A stretch of DNA of 64,000 nucleotides from assembly GCF_001050375.1 (NCBI RefSeq), contig NZ_KQ130488.1, positions 1-64,000 of the forward strand. The letters run 5' to 3'. Of the stretch, positions 11,228-20,528 are shown piece by piece. The position numbers and the translations under genes are program-made. Origin of the DNA: Catenovulum maritimum (GTDB taxonomy: Bacteria; Pseudomonadota; Gammaproteobacteria; Enterobacterales; Alteromonadaceae). Each line of letters starts with the position of its first letter. The stretch's first letter is position 1. The notes beneath the pieces were generated by a model. The model did not search any database. It was not told where the DNA came from and saw only the letters and a list, made by a program, of their open reading frames with translations.

Positions 11228-12514
11228 ATGAACCAAGATTTCATTTGGATTTGCCTACTTATTATCGCCAGCGCATTCTTTGCAATCGCAGAGATTTCTC
11301 TTGCTGCTGCTCGTCAAATTAAACTTAACGTTTTAGTTGACGAAGGTAATCAACAAGCAAAATTAGTGCTTGCATTACAAGCAAACTCAGGTGCTTTCAT
11401 TGCCGCAATTCAAATTGCTTTAAATGCAATTGCTATCCTTGGCGGTATTATTGGTGAAGCCGCATTTACGCCTATGATTAAGGAACTCATTGCGTACTTT
11501 TATCAAGGCGATTTTTTACATCCAATTAGCTTTACTTTATCTTTCTTTTTCGTCACCAGTTTATTCATTTTATTTGCCGATTTAATTCCAAAACGGATTG
11601 GCATGGCATTGCCTGAAACAATCGCACTTAAAGTCGCTAAACCTATGATGTTTTGCGTCACTATACTTAAACCTTTTGTGGTTTTATTTGATGGGCTATC
11701 CAATTTAATTATGAAGCTATGCCGGCTTCCTACTGAAAGAGTCGATATTGTCACAGCACAAGATATAGTCGCCATGATGGATGCAGGTGCTGCTAGTGGT
11801 TCTATTCAAAGCCATGAATACGAAATGATAGGTAATGTATTTGAGCTAGAAAACCGAAGCTTAATGTCGGTTATGACAGTTAGAGATGACATTATTTATT
11901 TTGATGATCAGGATACAAGCCAAGATATCAGCGCAAAAATTATTAACCATCCGCATAATTTTTATCTTATGTGTGACAATAATTTAGATCAAATTGTCGG
12001 TATTGTAGAGTCTAAAGCATTACTAAAAAAAGTATTAGCTGGCTATCAAGCTGAAATCACGCCAGACATGATAGAAAAGGATGTGTTTTTTTTACCTGAT
12101 TCACTTAGTTTATCTGAAGCGCTTGAGGCTTTTAAACACCATACGCAACCAGTCGCGATTGTACTTAACGAATACTCATTGGTCGTCGGCTTAGTAACAA
12201 TTAAAGACGTTATCAATGTCGTAGTTGATGGCTTTAACGGTCAAATGACTGAACAATTGATTCTAAAAAGAGACGCAAATTCATGGTTAATGGATGGTAG
12301 CGCTGCAATTATTGATGTGTCTCGAGTCTTAGATGTCGCTGAAATGTCTGATCCAGAAAATTATGAAACTTTATCTGGATTCATCATGCATAAATTAAAA
12401 AAACTACCACAATTAACCGATAGTGTTCTATTTTCTAACTATCGATTTGAAGTCGTCGACATGGATAAACTGAGAATCAGTAAATTACTTGTCACAAAAA
12501 TAACGAATACTTAA
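11228..12514 (+). CDS. paeA: DUF21/CBS-domain transporter, PaeA (YtfL)-like polyamine exporter
   Basis: A 428-aa inner-membrane protein of the CNNM/CorC (UPF0053) superfamily. Four hydrophobic segments form the DUF21 domain (residues 1-165), including SAFFAIAEISLAAARQIKLN and FADLIPKRIGMALPE, which read like E. coli YtfL. Two CBS domains follow (about 205-325), and a CorC_HlyC-type C-terminal domain (about 340-420). E. coli and Salmonella YtfL is PaeA, which exports cadaverine and putrescine. The function here is by homology, and the next gene, 42 bases on, makes such a diamine. A magnesium/cobalt role, known for other CorC-like proteins, is the alternative. Confidence 0.85.
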   Translation: MNQDFIWICLLIIASAFFAIAEISLAAARQIKLNVLVDEGNQQAKLVLALQANSGAFIAAIQIALNAIAILGGIIGEAAFTPMIKELIAYFYQGDFLHPISFTLSFFFVTSLFILFADLIPKRIGMALPETIALKVAKPMMFCVTILKPFVVLFDGLSNLIMKLCRLPTERVDIVTAQDIVAMMDAGAASGSIQSHEYEMIGNVFELENRSLMSVMTVRDDIIYFDDQDTSQDISAKIINHPHNFYLMCDNNLDQIVGIVESKALLKKVLAGYQAEITPDMIEKDVFFLPDSLSLSEALEAFKHHTQPVAIVLNEYSLVVGLVTIKDVINVVVDGFNGQMTEQLILKRDANSWLMDGSAAIIDVSRVLDVAEMSDPENYETLSGFIMHKLKKLPQLTDSVLFSNYRFEVVDMDKLRISKLLVTKITNT

Positions 12515-12556
12515 TTAAATAACCCTAACTTAATCTTTATAAAAGGAATAATGCCA

Positions 12557-14812
12557 ATGAAATTTCGCTTTCCAATCGTCGTCATTGATGAAGATTTCAG
12601 AGCAGAAAATATATCCGGTTCTAGTATCCGAGATCTTGCTGAATCTATCGGTAACGAAGGTATGGAAGTTATCGGCTTTACCAGTTACGTCGATTTAACT
12701 GCATTTGCACAGCAAGCTAGTAGAGCTTCTTGCTTTATCGTTTCAATTGACGATGAAGAATTTGGCGATGGTTCAACTGAAGCAGTTGAAAATGCCATTG
12801 CGCCATTACGTGCATTTATCAGAGCGGTGCGTAACCGAAATGCTGATATTCCGATTTTTTTATATGGCGAAACTAAAACCTCGCAACACATTCCAAATGA
12901 CGTACTGAGAGAACTACATGGCTTTATTCATATGTTTGAGGATACGCCAGAGTTTGTTGCAAAGCATATTATTAGAGAAGCTAAAAAATATTTAGATTCA
13001 TTAGCACCGCCGTTTTTTAATGCGTTAATGGATTATGCAAGTGATAGCTCTTACTCTTGGCATTGTCCTGGACACTCTGGTGGCGTCGCATTTTTAAAAA
13101 GCCCAGTTGGACAAATGTTTCACCAATTTTTTGGTGAAAATATGTTACGTGCGGATGTTTGTAATTCAGTAGATGAACTTGGGCAATTACTTGATCACAC
13201 AGGTCCTGTCGCTGCAAGCGAACAGAATGCGGCTCGCATATTTAATAGCGACCATCTATTTTTTGTGACGAATGGTACATCAACGTCTAATAAAATCGTT
13301 TGGCATTCAACTGTTGCCCCTGGAGATATAGTGGTGGTTGATCGTAACTGCCATAAATCTATTTTACATTCGATCATCATGACAGGTGCTATTCCAGTAT
13401 TTTTAATGCCAACACGAAATCATTACGGCATCATAGGCCCAATTCCTAAATCGGAATTTAGTCCTGAGTCGATTCAAAAGAAAATCGAAGCGAATCCATT
13501 TGCACGTAATGCTAAAAACAAAAAACCAAGGATTTTAACCATCACTCAAAGTACTTATGATGGCATCCTTTATAATGTTGAAGAAATTAAAGATATCTTA
13601 GGTAACACTATAGATACGTTACATTTTGACGAAGCTTGGTTACCACATGCCACCTTCCATGATTTTTACAAAAATATGCATGCTATAGGTACTGATAGAC
13701 CGAGATCTGATGACACTTTAGTGTTTTCAACTCAATCAACACATAAGTTGCTTGCTGGCTTGTCACAAGCATCACAAATTTTGGTACAAAATGGTAATAA
13801 TCGTAAATTAGATACACATAGATTTAATGAATCATACTTAATGCATTCATCTACTAGCCCGCAATACTCTATTATTGCCTCATGCGATGTCGCAGCCGCA
13901 ATGATGGAAGCCCCTGGTGGTAGAGCCTTGGTAGAAGAATCCTTGCTAGAAGCAATGGATTTTCGTCGTGCGATGCGTAAAGTTGATGACGAATTTGGGG
14001 ACGACGATTGGTGGTTTAAAGTTTGGGGACCAGACACAATTGCAGAGGAAGGTGTTGGTGAGCGCGAAGACTGGGTAATCCGCCAAGGTGATAACTGGCA
14101 TGATTTTGGTGATATTGAGACTGGTTTCAACATGCTTGATCCAATCAAAGCAACCATAATCACCCCAGGACTCAATGTGAAAGGTGATTTTGACGACACA
14201 GGCATACCTGCGGCGATTGTCAGCAAGTATCTTGCAGAGCATGGCATCATCATTGAAAAAACCGGTCTATATTCATTCTTTATCATGTTTACTATCGGCA
14301 TTACCAAAGGCCGTTGGAACTCCATGGTGACAGAGTTACAGCAGTTTAAAGATGACTACGACCAAAATTTACCTTTATGGCGAGTGTTACCTGAGTTTGT
14401 GAGCAAACATAAACAATATGAAAGAGTTGGTTTAAGAGATTTATGTCAAAGCATTCATTCTATGTATAAAAAATACAATGTCGCAAAAATTACGACTGAT
14501 ATGTATTTGTCTAACATAGAGCCAGCTATGACACCAGCGGATGCTTGGGCGAAAATGGCGCATAGAGAAATTGAGCGAGTTTCAATTGATGAGATAGAAG
14601 GCAGAATCACTGCAATGTTAGTTACGCCTTATCCTCCAGGTATACCATTAATGGTACCGGGAGAGCGATTCAACAAAACCATTATTAGCTACTTACAGTT
14701 TGCCCGTGATTTTAATTCTGAATTTCCTGGGTTTGAAACTGACGTGCATGGTTTAGTAAAAGAAACAATAAATGGCGTTGAAGGTTATTATATTGATGTT
14801 GTAAAAGATTAA
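12557..14812 (+). CDS. ldcA: Orn/Lys/Arg decarboxylase, LdcA-like (fold type I, PLP)
   Basis: A 751-aa decarboxylase with an N-terminal receiver-like wing domain (about residues 1-145), a PLP-binding core with the Schiff-base lysine in STQSTHKLLAGLSQAS, and a C-terminal domain ending TPYPPGIPLMVPGERF. Length and sequence resemble the Pseudomonas lysine decarboxylase LdcA (751 aa, cadaverine-forming) more than CadA/AdiA of enterics. Lysine is the favoured substrate, but arginine or ornithine cannot be excluded by eye. The ATG at 12557 is 9 bases from AAGGA; an ATG two codons earlier is only 3 bases away, so the later start is chosen. Coupling to the upstream PaeA-like exporter suggests a make-and-export diamine module. 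Confidence 0.88.
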   Translation: MKFRFPIVVIDEDFRAENISGSSIRDLAESIGNEGMEVIGFTSYVDLTAFAQQASRASCFIVSIDDEEFGDGSTEAVENAIAPLRAFIRAVRNRNADIPIFLYGETKTSQHIPNDVLRELHGFIHMFEDTPEFVAKHIIREAKKYLDSLAPPFFNALMDYASDSSYSWHCPGHSGGVAFLKSPVGQMFHQFFGENMLRADVCNSVDELGQLLDHTGPVAASEQNAARIFNSDHLFFVTNGTSTSNKIVWHSTVAPGDIVVVDRNCHKSILHSIIMTGAIPVFLMPTRNHYGIIGPIPKSEFSPESIQKKIEANPFARNAKNKKPRILTITQSTYDGILYNVEEIKDILGNTIDTLHFDEAWLPHATFHDFYKNMHAIGTDRPRSDDTLVFSTQSTHKLLAGLSQASQILVQNGNNRKLDTHRFNESYLMHSSTSPQYSIIASCDVAAAMMEAPGGRALVEESLLEAMDFRRAMRKVDDEFGDDDWWFKVWGPDTIAEEGVGEREDWVIRQGDNWHDFGDIETGFNMLDPIKATIITPGLNVKGDFDDTGIPAAIVSKYLAEHGIIIEKTGLYSFFIMFTIGITKGRWNSMVTELQQFKDDYDQNLPLWRVLPEFVSKHKQYERVGLRDLCQSIHSMYKKYNVAKITTDMYLSNIEPAMTPADAWAKMAHREIERVSIDEIEGRITAMLVTPYPPGIPLMVPGERFNKTIISYLQFARDFNSEFPGFETDVHGLVKETINGVEGYYIDVVKD

Positions 14813-14835
14813 TCTAACCTAGTTTTGAGAATCAT

Positions 14836-14865
14836 AGCAGGCGGATAGCCATGTCCCCTGCTTTA
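14836..14865 (+). terminator. Possible terminator after ldcA
   Basis: GCAGG (14837-14841) pairs with CCTGC (14857-14861), extended by GGA/TCC inside, then a T-rich tail. It lies 24 bases after the decarboxylase stop and would separate it from the TonB receptor. Confidence 0.5.
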
Positions 14866-15003
14866 TCTTTAACCAGCCTAAAGCTGACCCAATCAACATA
14901 AAAGATCACCAATAAAAAAGTTAGATAAAACTTAACTTAAGCTATTCATTTCCTTTATAGTTCACCCACCTTAATTTAAAGTAAACGAACAGAAGCTTTC
15001 TTT

Positions 15004-17160
15004 ATGCACTCTACTTACTCCATTTTACTCTTGTGTTTTTGCATTCCATCTCAGGTGCTCGCCAGTTTATCCACGCAGCAAACTGAGCAAGAAACACCCA
15101 CCAATATAGACAACCAAGTGAAAATGAACAAACTAGAACTTGATCACATTTCTATAACCGCGCAAAGACAGCCAATTGTCAGCTCAAAACTGATAGGTAA
15201 CAGTCATCTGATCACCAATAGACAAATCAATCAAATATCCGCTCAGCATTTAAATCAACTATTTAATCAATCAGCAGGAACTTGGTTAAGCCGCGGCAAT
15301 GGTCAAGAGTCCTTACTCGCGATTCGATCGCCTGTATTTACTGGAACAGGCAGCTGCGGTGAATTTTTAACCGCAGAAAATGGTGTACCACTAAGAGCAA
15401 AAGGCTTTTGTAATGTAAACCAAACTTTTGATTATCATTACTTCAATGCAAGTAATATCGAAGTGATCAAAGGCACGCACTCTGCTCGATATGGCGCAAA
15501 TGCGCTACATGGTTTAATTAATTTATCCAGTCCATTAATTGGCATAAATGAAGTAGCAAATCAAGCTAGCCTAATAATTGGGCCTAACCAATATGCCAAC
15601 TTAAAAATACACAATACTAAAATGCTTGATTATGCCAATGAGTATGCTGTCGGGTTAAGTCTTAAACACGACGGTGGATACCAAGAGAGCTCAGGCTATA
15701 AAGAATTAAAATTAAATGCGCAATTTGCTACTCAAGGTGAACAATTCAAAGTTACCCACATAGCCAGTATTAATTATTTAGATCAACAAACGGCTGGTTA
15801 TCTGCAAGCAGGTAAAAATGCGTATCAAGATAGAAGCATCACAAAGCAAAATGACCATCCTCAGGCTTTTCGTAAAGCGAAAGCCCTGCGCTACCAAGCG
15901 AAAATAGAAGCACAAACTGATCACTATGCATGGACATTAACACCTTATTTAAGAGCTAATGATATGTCCTTTTTAATGCATTTTTTACCTGGTACGCCGG
16001 TTGAAGAAAATGGACATTCTAGTATTGGCTTTTCTGGTCAGTTCACCAATTTAGATCAAACTAACAGCAGTTGGCTGATTGGTTTAGACACTGAATACAC
16101 GCAAGGCTACTTAAAACAAACGCAAGCCAATCAAACTAATACAAGCTCAAATTTTCTAAATAGCATCTTACCTAAAGGTAAGCATTATGATTACCAAGTC
16201 AACAGTCTAAACCAAGCTATTTACGCTCAGCTCAGTTACCCTATTACAACTAATACCGTCATAAACAGCGCGATACGCTATGACCAAATTAGTTATGATT
16301 ATGATAACCAGATGAACTCAGGCAATACGCAAGAAAATGGCGAAAATTGTCAGATCGCCAACTGTCGTTATACCCGCCCAGCAGATAGAAAAGATACATT
16401 TCAGCATGTTTCTTACAACTTAGAGCTAGGGTATCAATTTAACTCAAACTTATTTGGTTATGCTAAATTTGATCATGGATTCAGAGCGCCGCACAATACC
16501 GAATTGTACAAATTGCAAAATGGCCAGTTAAAACCAGATATTACAGATCAAACAATAGACACACTCGAAACTGGGATACATTTCTTATCTGACAAATACC
16601 GCTTAGATGTCAGCTTATATACAGCCAAAAAATCCAATGTGATTTTTTTCGACAGTAATAGAAACTATGTTAATCATGCTAAAACTGAACATGAAGGCAT
16701 AGAAGTAGAAAGTAGTATTGAAGTATCGCCATCCTTTAGTATCCAAGCTAACTTTAGCTGGGCTAAACATAGGTATGCCAATGACATCAATCAAACGGAT
16801 CTCGACGGCAATGAATCCTTAGCTGATTTAACCGATAATGATATAGATACGGCACCTAGGTTTATGGCAGGAATAAACCTAGACTGGCAACTAACTGAAA
16901 ACTTAAAAACGCAGTTAGCAACCAAGCATTTATCCAACTATTACCTTGACCCAGAAAATCAACATGAATATTCAGGGCACACGATATTTGATTTAATGAC
17001 TGCTTATCAAATCAATTCAAATATCGAGTTGAAACTCAATATATTCAATTTATTGGATAAAACTTATGCGGAAAGGGCTGACTTTGCATTTGGCCAATAC
17101 AGATATTTTGTTGGCAGACCGAGAGAAGTATTTATCGGTGTTAGTTATTGGCCTGATTGA
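15004..17160 (+). CDS. TonB-dependent outer-membrane receptor
   Basis: A 718-aa receptor. There is a signal peptide (cleavage near residue 20, QVLA-SL), a TonB box-like DHISITAQ at residues 47-54, a plug domain (NQLFNQSAGTWLSRGNGQES; NIEVIKGTHSARYGANALHG) and a 22-strand-type barrel ending in an aromatic terminal segment (YFVGRPREVFIGVSY). The plug has an unusual cysteine pair (GSCGEF, GFCNV, about residues 117 and 137) and the barrel another (ENCQIANCR), suggesting disulfides in loops. The substrate is unknown. No Fur box or ligand genes are adjacent, so siderophore, vitamin and oligosaccharide uptake all remain possible. Confidence 0.92.
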   Translation: MHSTYSILLLCFCIPSQVLASLSTQQTEQETPTNIDNQVKMNKLELDHISITAQRQPIVSSKLIGNSHLITNRQINQISAQHLNQLFNQSAGTWLSRGNGQESLLAIRSPVFTGTGSCGEFLTAENGVPLRAKGFCNVNQTFDYHYFNASNIEVIKGTHSARYGANALHGLINLSSPLIGINEVANQASLIIGPNQYANLKIHNTKMLDYANEYAVGLSLKHDGGYQESSGYKELKLNAQFATQGEQFKVTHIASINYLDQQTAGYLQAGKNAYQDRSITKQNDHPQAFRKAKALRYQAKIEAQTDHYAWTLTPYLRANDMSFLMHFLPGTPVEENGHSSIGFSGQFTNLDQTNSSWLIGLDTEYTQGYLKQTQANQTNTSSNFLNSILPKGKHYDYQVNSLNQAIYAQLSYPITTNTVINSAIRYDQISYDYDNQMNSGNTQENGENCQIANCRYTRPADRKDTFQHVSYNLELGYQFNSNLFGYAKFDHGFRAPHNTELYKLQNGQLKPDITDQTIDTLETGIHFLSDKYRLDVSLYTAKKSNVIFFDSNRNYVNHAKTEHEGIEVESSIEVSPSFSIQANFSWAKHRYANDINQTDLDGNESLADLTDNDIDTAPRFMAGINLDWQLTENLKTQLATKHLSNYYLDPENQHEYSGHTIFDLMTAYQINSNIELKLNIFNLLDKTYAERADFAFGQYRYFVGRPREVFIGVSYWPD

Positions 17161-17212
17161 AGCAATAAGTGATACAGCTAAACTAGCTTAAAATATCTAA
17201 AAAGAAGACGAA

Positions 17213-17719
17213 TTACTCGTCTTCTTCAATTTCTTCATCAAAGTGAATAAGCTCAGGCGATAATACGATACCTGTTGAATCTGCGTAGATATAATCTTCA
17301 GGCAAAAAAGTAACGCTTGCAAAATTAACCGCGACATCTAATTCACCAATATTTTCATCTTCAGCACCTACCGGAATAGCAGAGATAGCTTGTATACCAA
17401 TTTCAACGTCTTCAAGTTCATCGACATCTCTCACTGCGCCATAACAAATAATGCCTTCCCAGTTATTTGCTTCGGCTAATTCTGCAAGCTCAGCGTCAAT
17501 TAGAGCTCGGCGTTTAGAGCCACCACCATCAATCAAAAGGACTAAACCAGCACCATCTTGCTCTAATACTGAACGAATTAAACCATTATGTTCAAAGCAT
17601 TTAATGGTTTTTATACAACCTGAAAAGGATGAAATTCCACCATAAGAGAGAAATATAGGCTCAGCAACATCTACTAAGTCAGTATAAGTGTCGCATATAT
17701 AAGAGGTCGAAAATTCCAT
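17213..17719 (-). CDS. rraA: Ribonuclease E activity regulator RraA
   Basis: A small protein that binds RNase E and damps mRNA decay in E. coli. The 168-aa product has the family core [27 protein letters not shown] and [24 protein letters not shown]. The first possible ATG is at 17734, but a GGAG lies 9 bases before the ATG at 17719, giving the usual N-terminus [12 protein letters not shown], so this start is preferred. The acidic C-terminal tail (FDEEIEEDE) is common in RraA. It is transcribed away from sapA. Confidence 0.93.
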   Translation of the reverse strand: MEFSTSYICDTYTDLVDVAEPIFLSYGGISSFSGCIKTIKCFEHNGLIRSVLEQDGAGLVLLIDGGGSKRRALIDAELAELAEANNWEGIICYGAVRDVDELEDVEIGIQAISAIPVGAEDENIGELDVAVNFASVTFLPEDYIYADSTGIVLSPELIHFDEEIEEDE

Positions 17720-17886
17720 AGCCAAAGGCTCCATATAAATAAACTATCTTGATTATACCCAGACAGTATTAAATTTATAGTGGGAATATGACAATTTAAG
17801 GTTGAGTTAAAGTGCAGAACTATTCAGTCTAAGGTATCATTGCGATAAATCTGTCATAAAAAATTATAATAGTGAGTCAACTGCAA

Positions 17887-19500
17887 ATGATTGACATAAA
17901 GTTGTTAAACCTATTTATCATGGTTTTAACTTGCTTTATCACCTTAGGTTGTGAACAAAAGTCTAATGATACGCTTAAAAGCGGTTTGATATATTGTTCA
18001 GAAGGAAGTCCTGAAAATTTTAATCCCCAAACAACCACATCTTCCATCACAATAGATGCAAGTGGTCGGCAAATTTATGACAGGTTGTTGGAGTTAAACC
18101 CCATCACGCATGAAATAGTCCCATCCCTTGCTAAAAATTGGACAAGCAATCCTGAAGGCACAGTTTATAACTTTTTTTTACGCGATGACGTTAGCTTTCA
18201 TAATACACAATATTTTACGCCAAACAGAAATTTAAACTCGGATGATATTATATTTAGTTTTAATCGCTGGCGGGTTAAGTCGCACCCTTTTCATGACGTT
18301 GCTGACAGTTATCCGTACATGCAAACTCAGCAACTCAATTTATTAATTGAAGATATAATTAGGATATCAGATCATCAAATACAAATTAGACTTGTACAGC
18401 CATCGAATAGCTTTATCGAGCAATTAGCAACAGATTATATGGTAATACTCTCTGCTGAATACGGTGCTCAATTAAGTTTAAAAGAAGAAAAACAACTAAT
18501 AGATACTCAACCTGTAGGCACAGGCCCCTTTAAATTCCAAGAGTACATAAAAGACCAATACATTAGGTTTAAAGTGCATGAAAATTATTGGGGGGATAAG
18601 CCTAAATTATCTCAACTAGTCTATGACATTACGCCACAAAGCTCGACTAGATTAGCCAAATTATTAAGCGCAGAATGTGATGTCATTAGCTATCCTACTG
18701 CAAGTGAAATGCTCATTTTGCAAGACAAAGACGGGATAAATGTTCAATCTAAAACACCTGAAAATACTTCATATTGGGCATTTAATACGCTTAAGCCACC
18801 ATTTGATCAAAAAATCGTCCGTCAAGCATTAGCACTAGCAATAGACAAACAGCAAATTTACAAAACCATCTATTACGGCACTGCTTTCCCGGCAGACTCC
18901 CTACTACCTCCAAGCTCTTGGGCTTATAACAATAAATTGACACAATATGAATATGACCCAGTTAAAGCCAAAGAGCTACTGATTCAAGCAGGAATAAAAT
19001 CAGGGTTTGAAATGGAAATTTGGGCGCCAAACATTGAAAGAGCCTATAACCCCAATGCGATAAAAATGGCCGAGGTCATTAAAGCCAATTTAGCCTTGGT
19101 TGGTATATCTGTCACAATAATAGATTTTGAATGGACGGCACTTCGTAAAAAATTATCAATGAATGAACACGATAGCGTTTTATTTGGTTGGAATGCTGAT
19201 ATGTCTGACCCTGATAATTATTTAAGGCCGGTACTCAGTTGCTCTGCTGCAATAATTGGTATTAATAGAGCAGCGTGGTGCGAACCTAAATTTGATGAAC
19301 TACTCGTAAACGCAGAATTATCAGATTCATTAGAAAAACGTAAAGCTTATCTCATCCAAGCCCAAGAAGTTTTAAATACGGAGCTGCCACTTTTTCCAAT
19401 TGCTCATTCACTTAGCTTTATTGCAAAGCAAGATAATATCCACAATGTTAGATTTGAAGCTTTCTCTGCTATATCTTTTAAATATGCGGAGAAGAATTAA
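17887..19500 (+). CDS. sapA: SapA-like periplasmic peptide-binding lipoprotein
   Basis: Solute-binding component of the Sap ABC transporter (SBP family 5). The protein has a lipoprotein signal with lipobox TLGC, the family-5 start YCSEGSPENFNPQTT, the signature block near residue 95 and the GTGPFKFQEY motif near residue 215. Family members bind peptides and, in Haemophilus, heme and antimicrobial peptides. A GTG at 17872 gives five more residues; I prefer the ATG because it leaves a compact signal peptide, but neither has a clear Shine-Dalgarno. Stop and sapB start overlap by 1 base. Confidence 0.92.
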   Translation: MIDIKLLNLFIMVLTCFITLGCEQKSNDTLKSGLIYCSEGSPENFNPQTTTSSITIDASGRQIYDRLLELNPITHEIVPSLAKNWTSNPEGTVYNFFLRDDVSFHNTQYFTPNRNLNSDDIIFSFNRWRVKSHPFHDVADSYPYMQTQQLNLLIEDIIRISDHQIQIRLVQPSNSFIEQLATDYMVILSAEYGAQLSLKEEKQLIDTQPVGTGPFKFQEYIKDQYIRFKVHENYWGDKPKLSQLVYDITPQSSTRLAKLLSAECDVISYPTASEMLILQDKDGINVQSKTPENTSYWAFNTLKPPFDQKIVRQALALAIDKQQIYKTIYYGTAFPADSLLPPSSWAYNNKLTQYEYDPVKAKELLIQAGIKSGFEMEIWAPNIERAYNPNAIKMAEVIKANLALVGISVTIIDFEWTALRKKLSMNEHDSVLFGWNADMSDPDNYLRPVLSCSAAIIGINRAAWCEPKFDELLVNAELSDSLEKRKAYLIQAQEVLNTELPLFPIAHSLSFIAKQDNIHNVRFEAFSAISFKYAEKN

Positions 19501-20528
19501 TGTTTGTTTATTTAATCAGACGACTCAATTTACTCATTACCACACTATTTTTAATTAGTTTATTTTCTTTTTCGCTCGGCCATTTTTTCCCGGGCGACCC
19601 TGTTATCAATTTTAGCGGTCAGCAAAGTTTAGACTACGATGAATATGAAGCCTTAAGTCAAACTTTAGGCATGAATCAATCCTACTTTGAGCAGTACATT
19701 ATTTATCTAAGGCGTATTTTAGATGGCGACTTAGGGTTATCTTTCTCGACTCAAACGCCATTAATAGATGATGTTATTCGCGTTATGCCAGCCTCAATTG
19801 AGTTAAGCTTTTACGCCTTGCTCTTAACTCTGGTTTTAGGCTTACCACTTGGCTTATGGGCTGGTATTAAGCAGCATAAGTTAGTCGACAAGATTATTTT
19901 TACCTTAGCGACTATGGCTAACTCTGTACCTATATTCTGGTCAGGTTTAATATTTATTTTGATTTTTTCATTGAATAACCAAATTTTCCCTATGTCTGGC
20001 AGATTAAATCTTTTATATGAAGTGCCGAGCCAAACTGGTTTTCTACTAATGGATATTTTTTTAGCTGACATGCCTAATAAACTTGCCGTTTATCAAGATG
20101 CATTAACACATTTAGTACTTCCTACTTTAACCCTAGCGATTCTACCAACGACCTTGTTAATTGGTATGATGAGAAGTTCAGTCGTTAACGTTATGCGATC
20201 TCCTTACATTAAAGCTGCATTAACCAAAGGGCTAAGCACAAGAGAGCTCATTTCAAGGCATGTTTTTAGAAATGCAATAGTACCTATCATTCCTCAGTTT
20301 TCTCTGCTATTCAATATATTAATGACAAGTACTATGATAACTGAAATTATATTTTCTTGGCCCGGTATTGGCCACTGGCTCATAGAGGCGATATACCAAA
20401 GAGATTACCCGGCAATACAAGCAACCTTATTGTTAGTTGCTTCAATTATGATCATGATTACCGTCGTGCTGGATATACTTCATATGTTAGTCAACCCTCT
20501 AGCGAGACAAACATTACATGCAAAATAA
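19500..20528 (+). CDS. sapB: Sap ABC transporter permease SapB
   Basis: A 342-aa inner-membrane permease of the DppB/OppB class, about six membrane helices, with the ABC coupling (EAA) loop AALTKGLSTRELISRHVFRNA near residue 240. In E. coli SapBCDF has been reported as a putrescine exporter, and in other bacteria as an uptake system for antimicrobial peptides. The start overlaps the sapA stop (TAATG), and the 3' end overlaps sapC by 11 bases, so the operon is tightly coupled. Confidence 0.94.
   Translation: MFVYLIRRLNLLITTLFLISLFSFSLGHFFPGDPVINFSGQQSLDYDEYEALSQTLGMNQSYFEQYIIYLRRILDGDLGLSFSTQTPLIDDVIRVMPASIELSFYALLLTLVLGLPLGLWAGIKQHKLVDKIIFTLATMANSVPIFWSGLIFILIFSLNNQIFPMSGRLNLLYEVPSQTGFLLMDIFLADMPNKLAVYQDALTHLVLPTLTLAILPTTLLIGMMRSSVVNVMRSPYIKAALTKGLSTRELISRHVFRNAIVPIIPQFSLLFNILMTSTMITEIIFSWPGIGHWLIEAIYQRDYPAIQATLLLVASIMIMITVVLDILHMLVNPLARQTLHAK

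Noticed and set aside
13732-14325. A 197-codon open frame antisense to ldcA
   Set aside because: It lies wholly inside the decarboxylase coding sequence and its product is low-complexity Ser/Pro rich, as expected from reading the opposite strand.
14813-15003. A possible cobalamin or other riboswitch before the TonB receptor
   Set aside because: The stretch holds only a GCAGG/CCTGC stem; the conserved B12-box and multi-helix core are absent.
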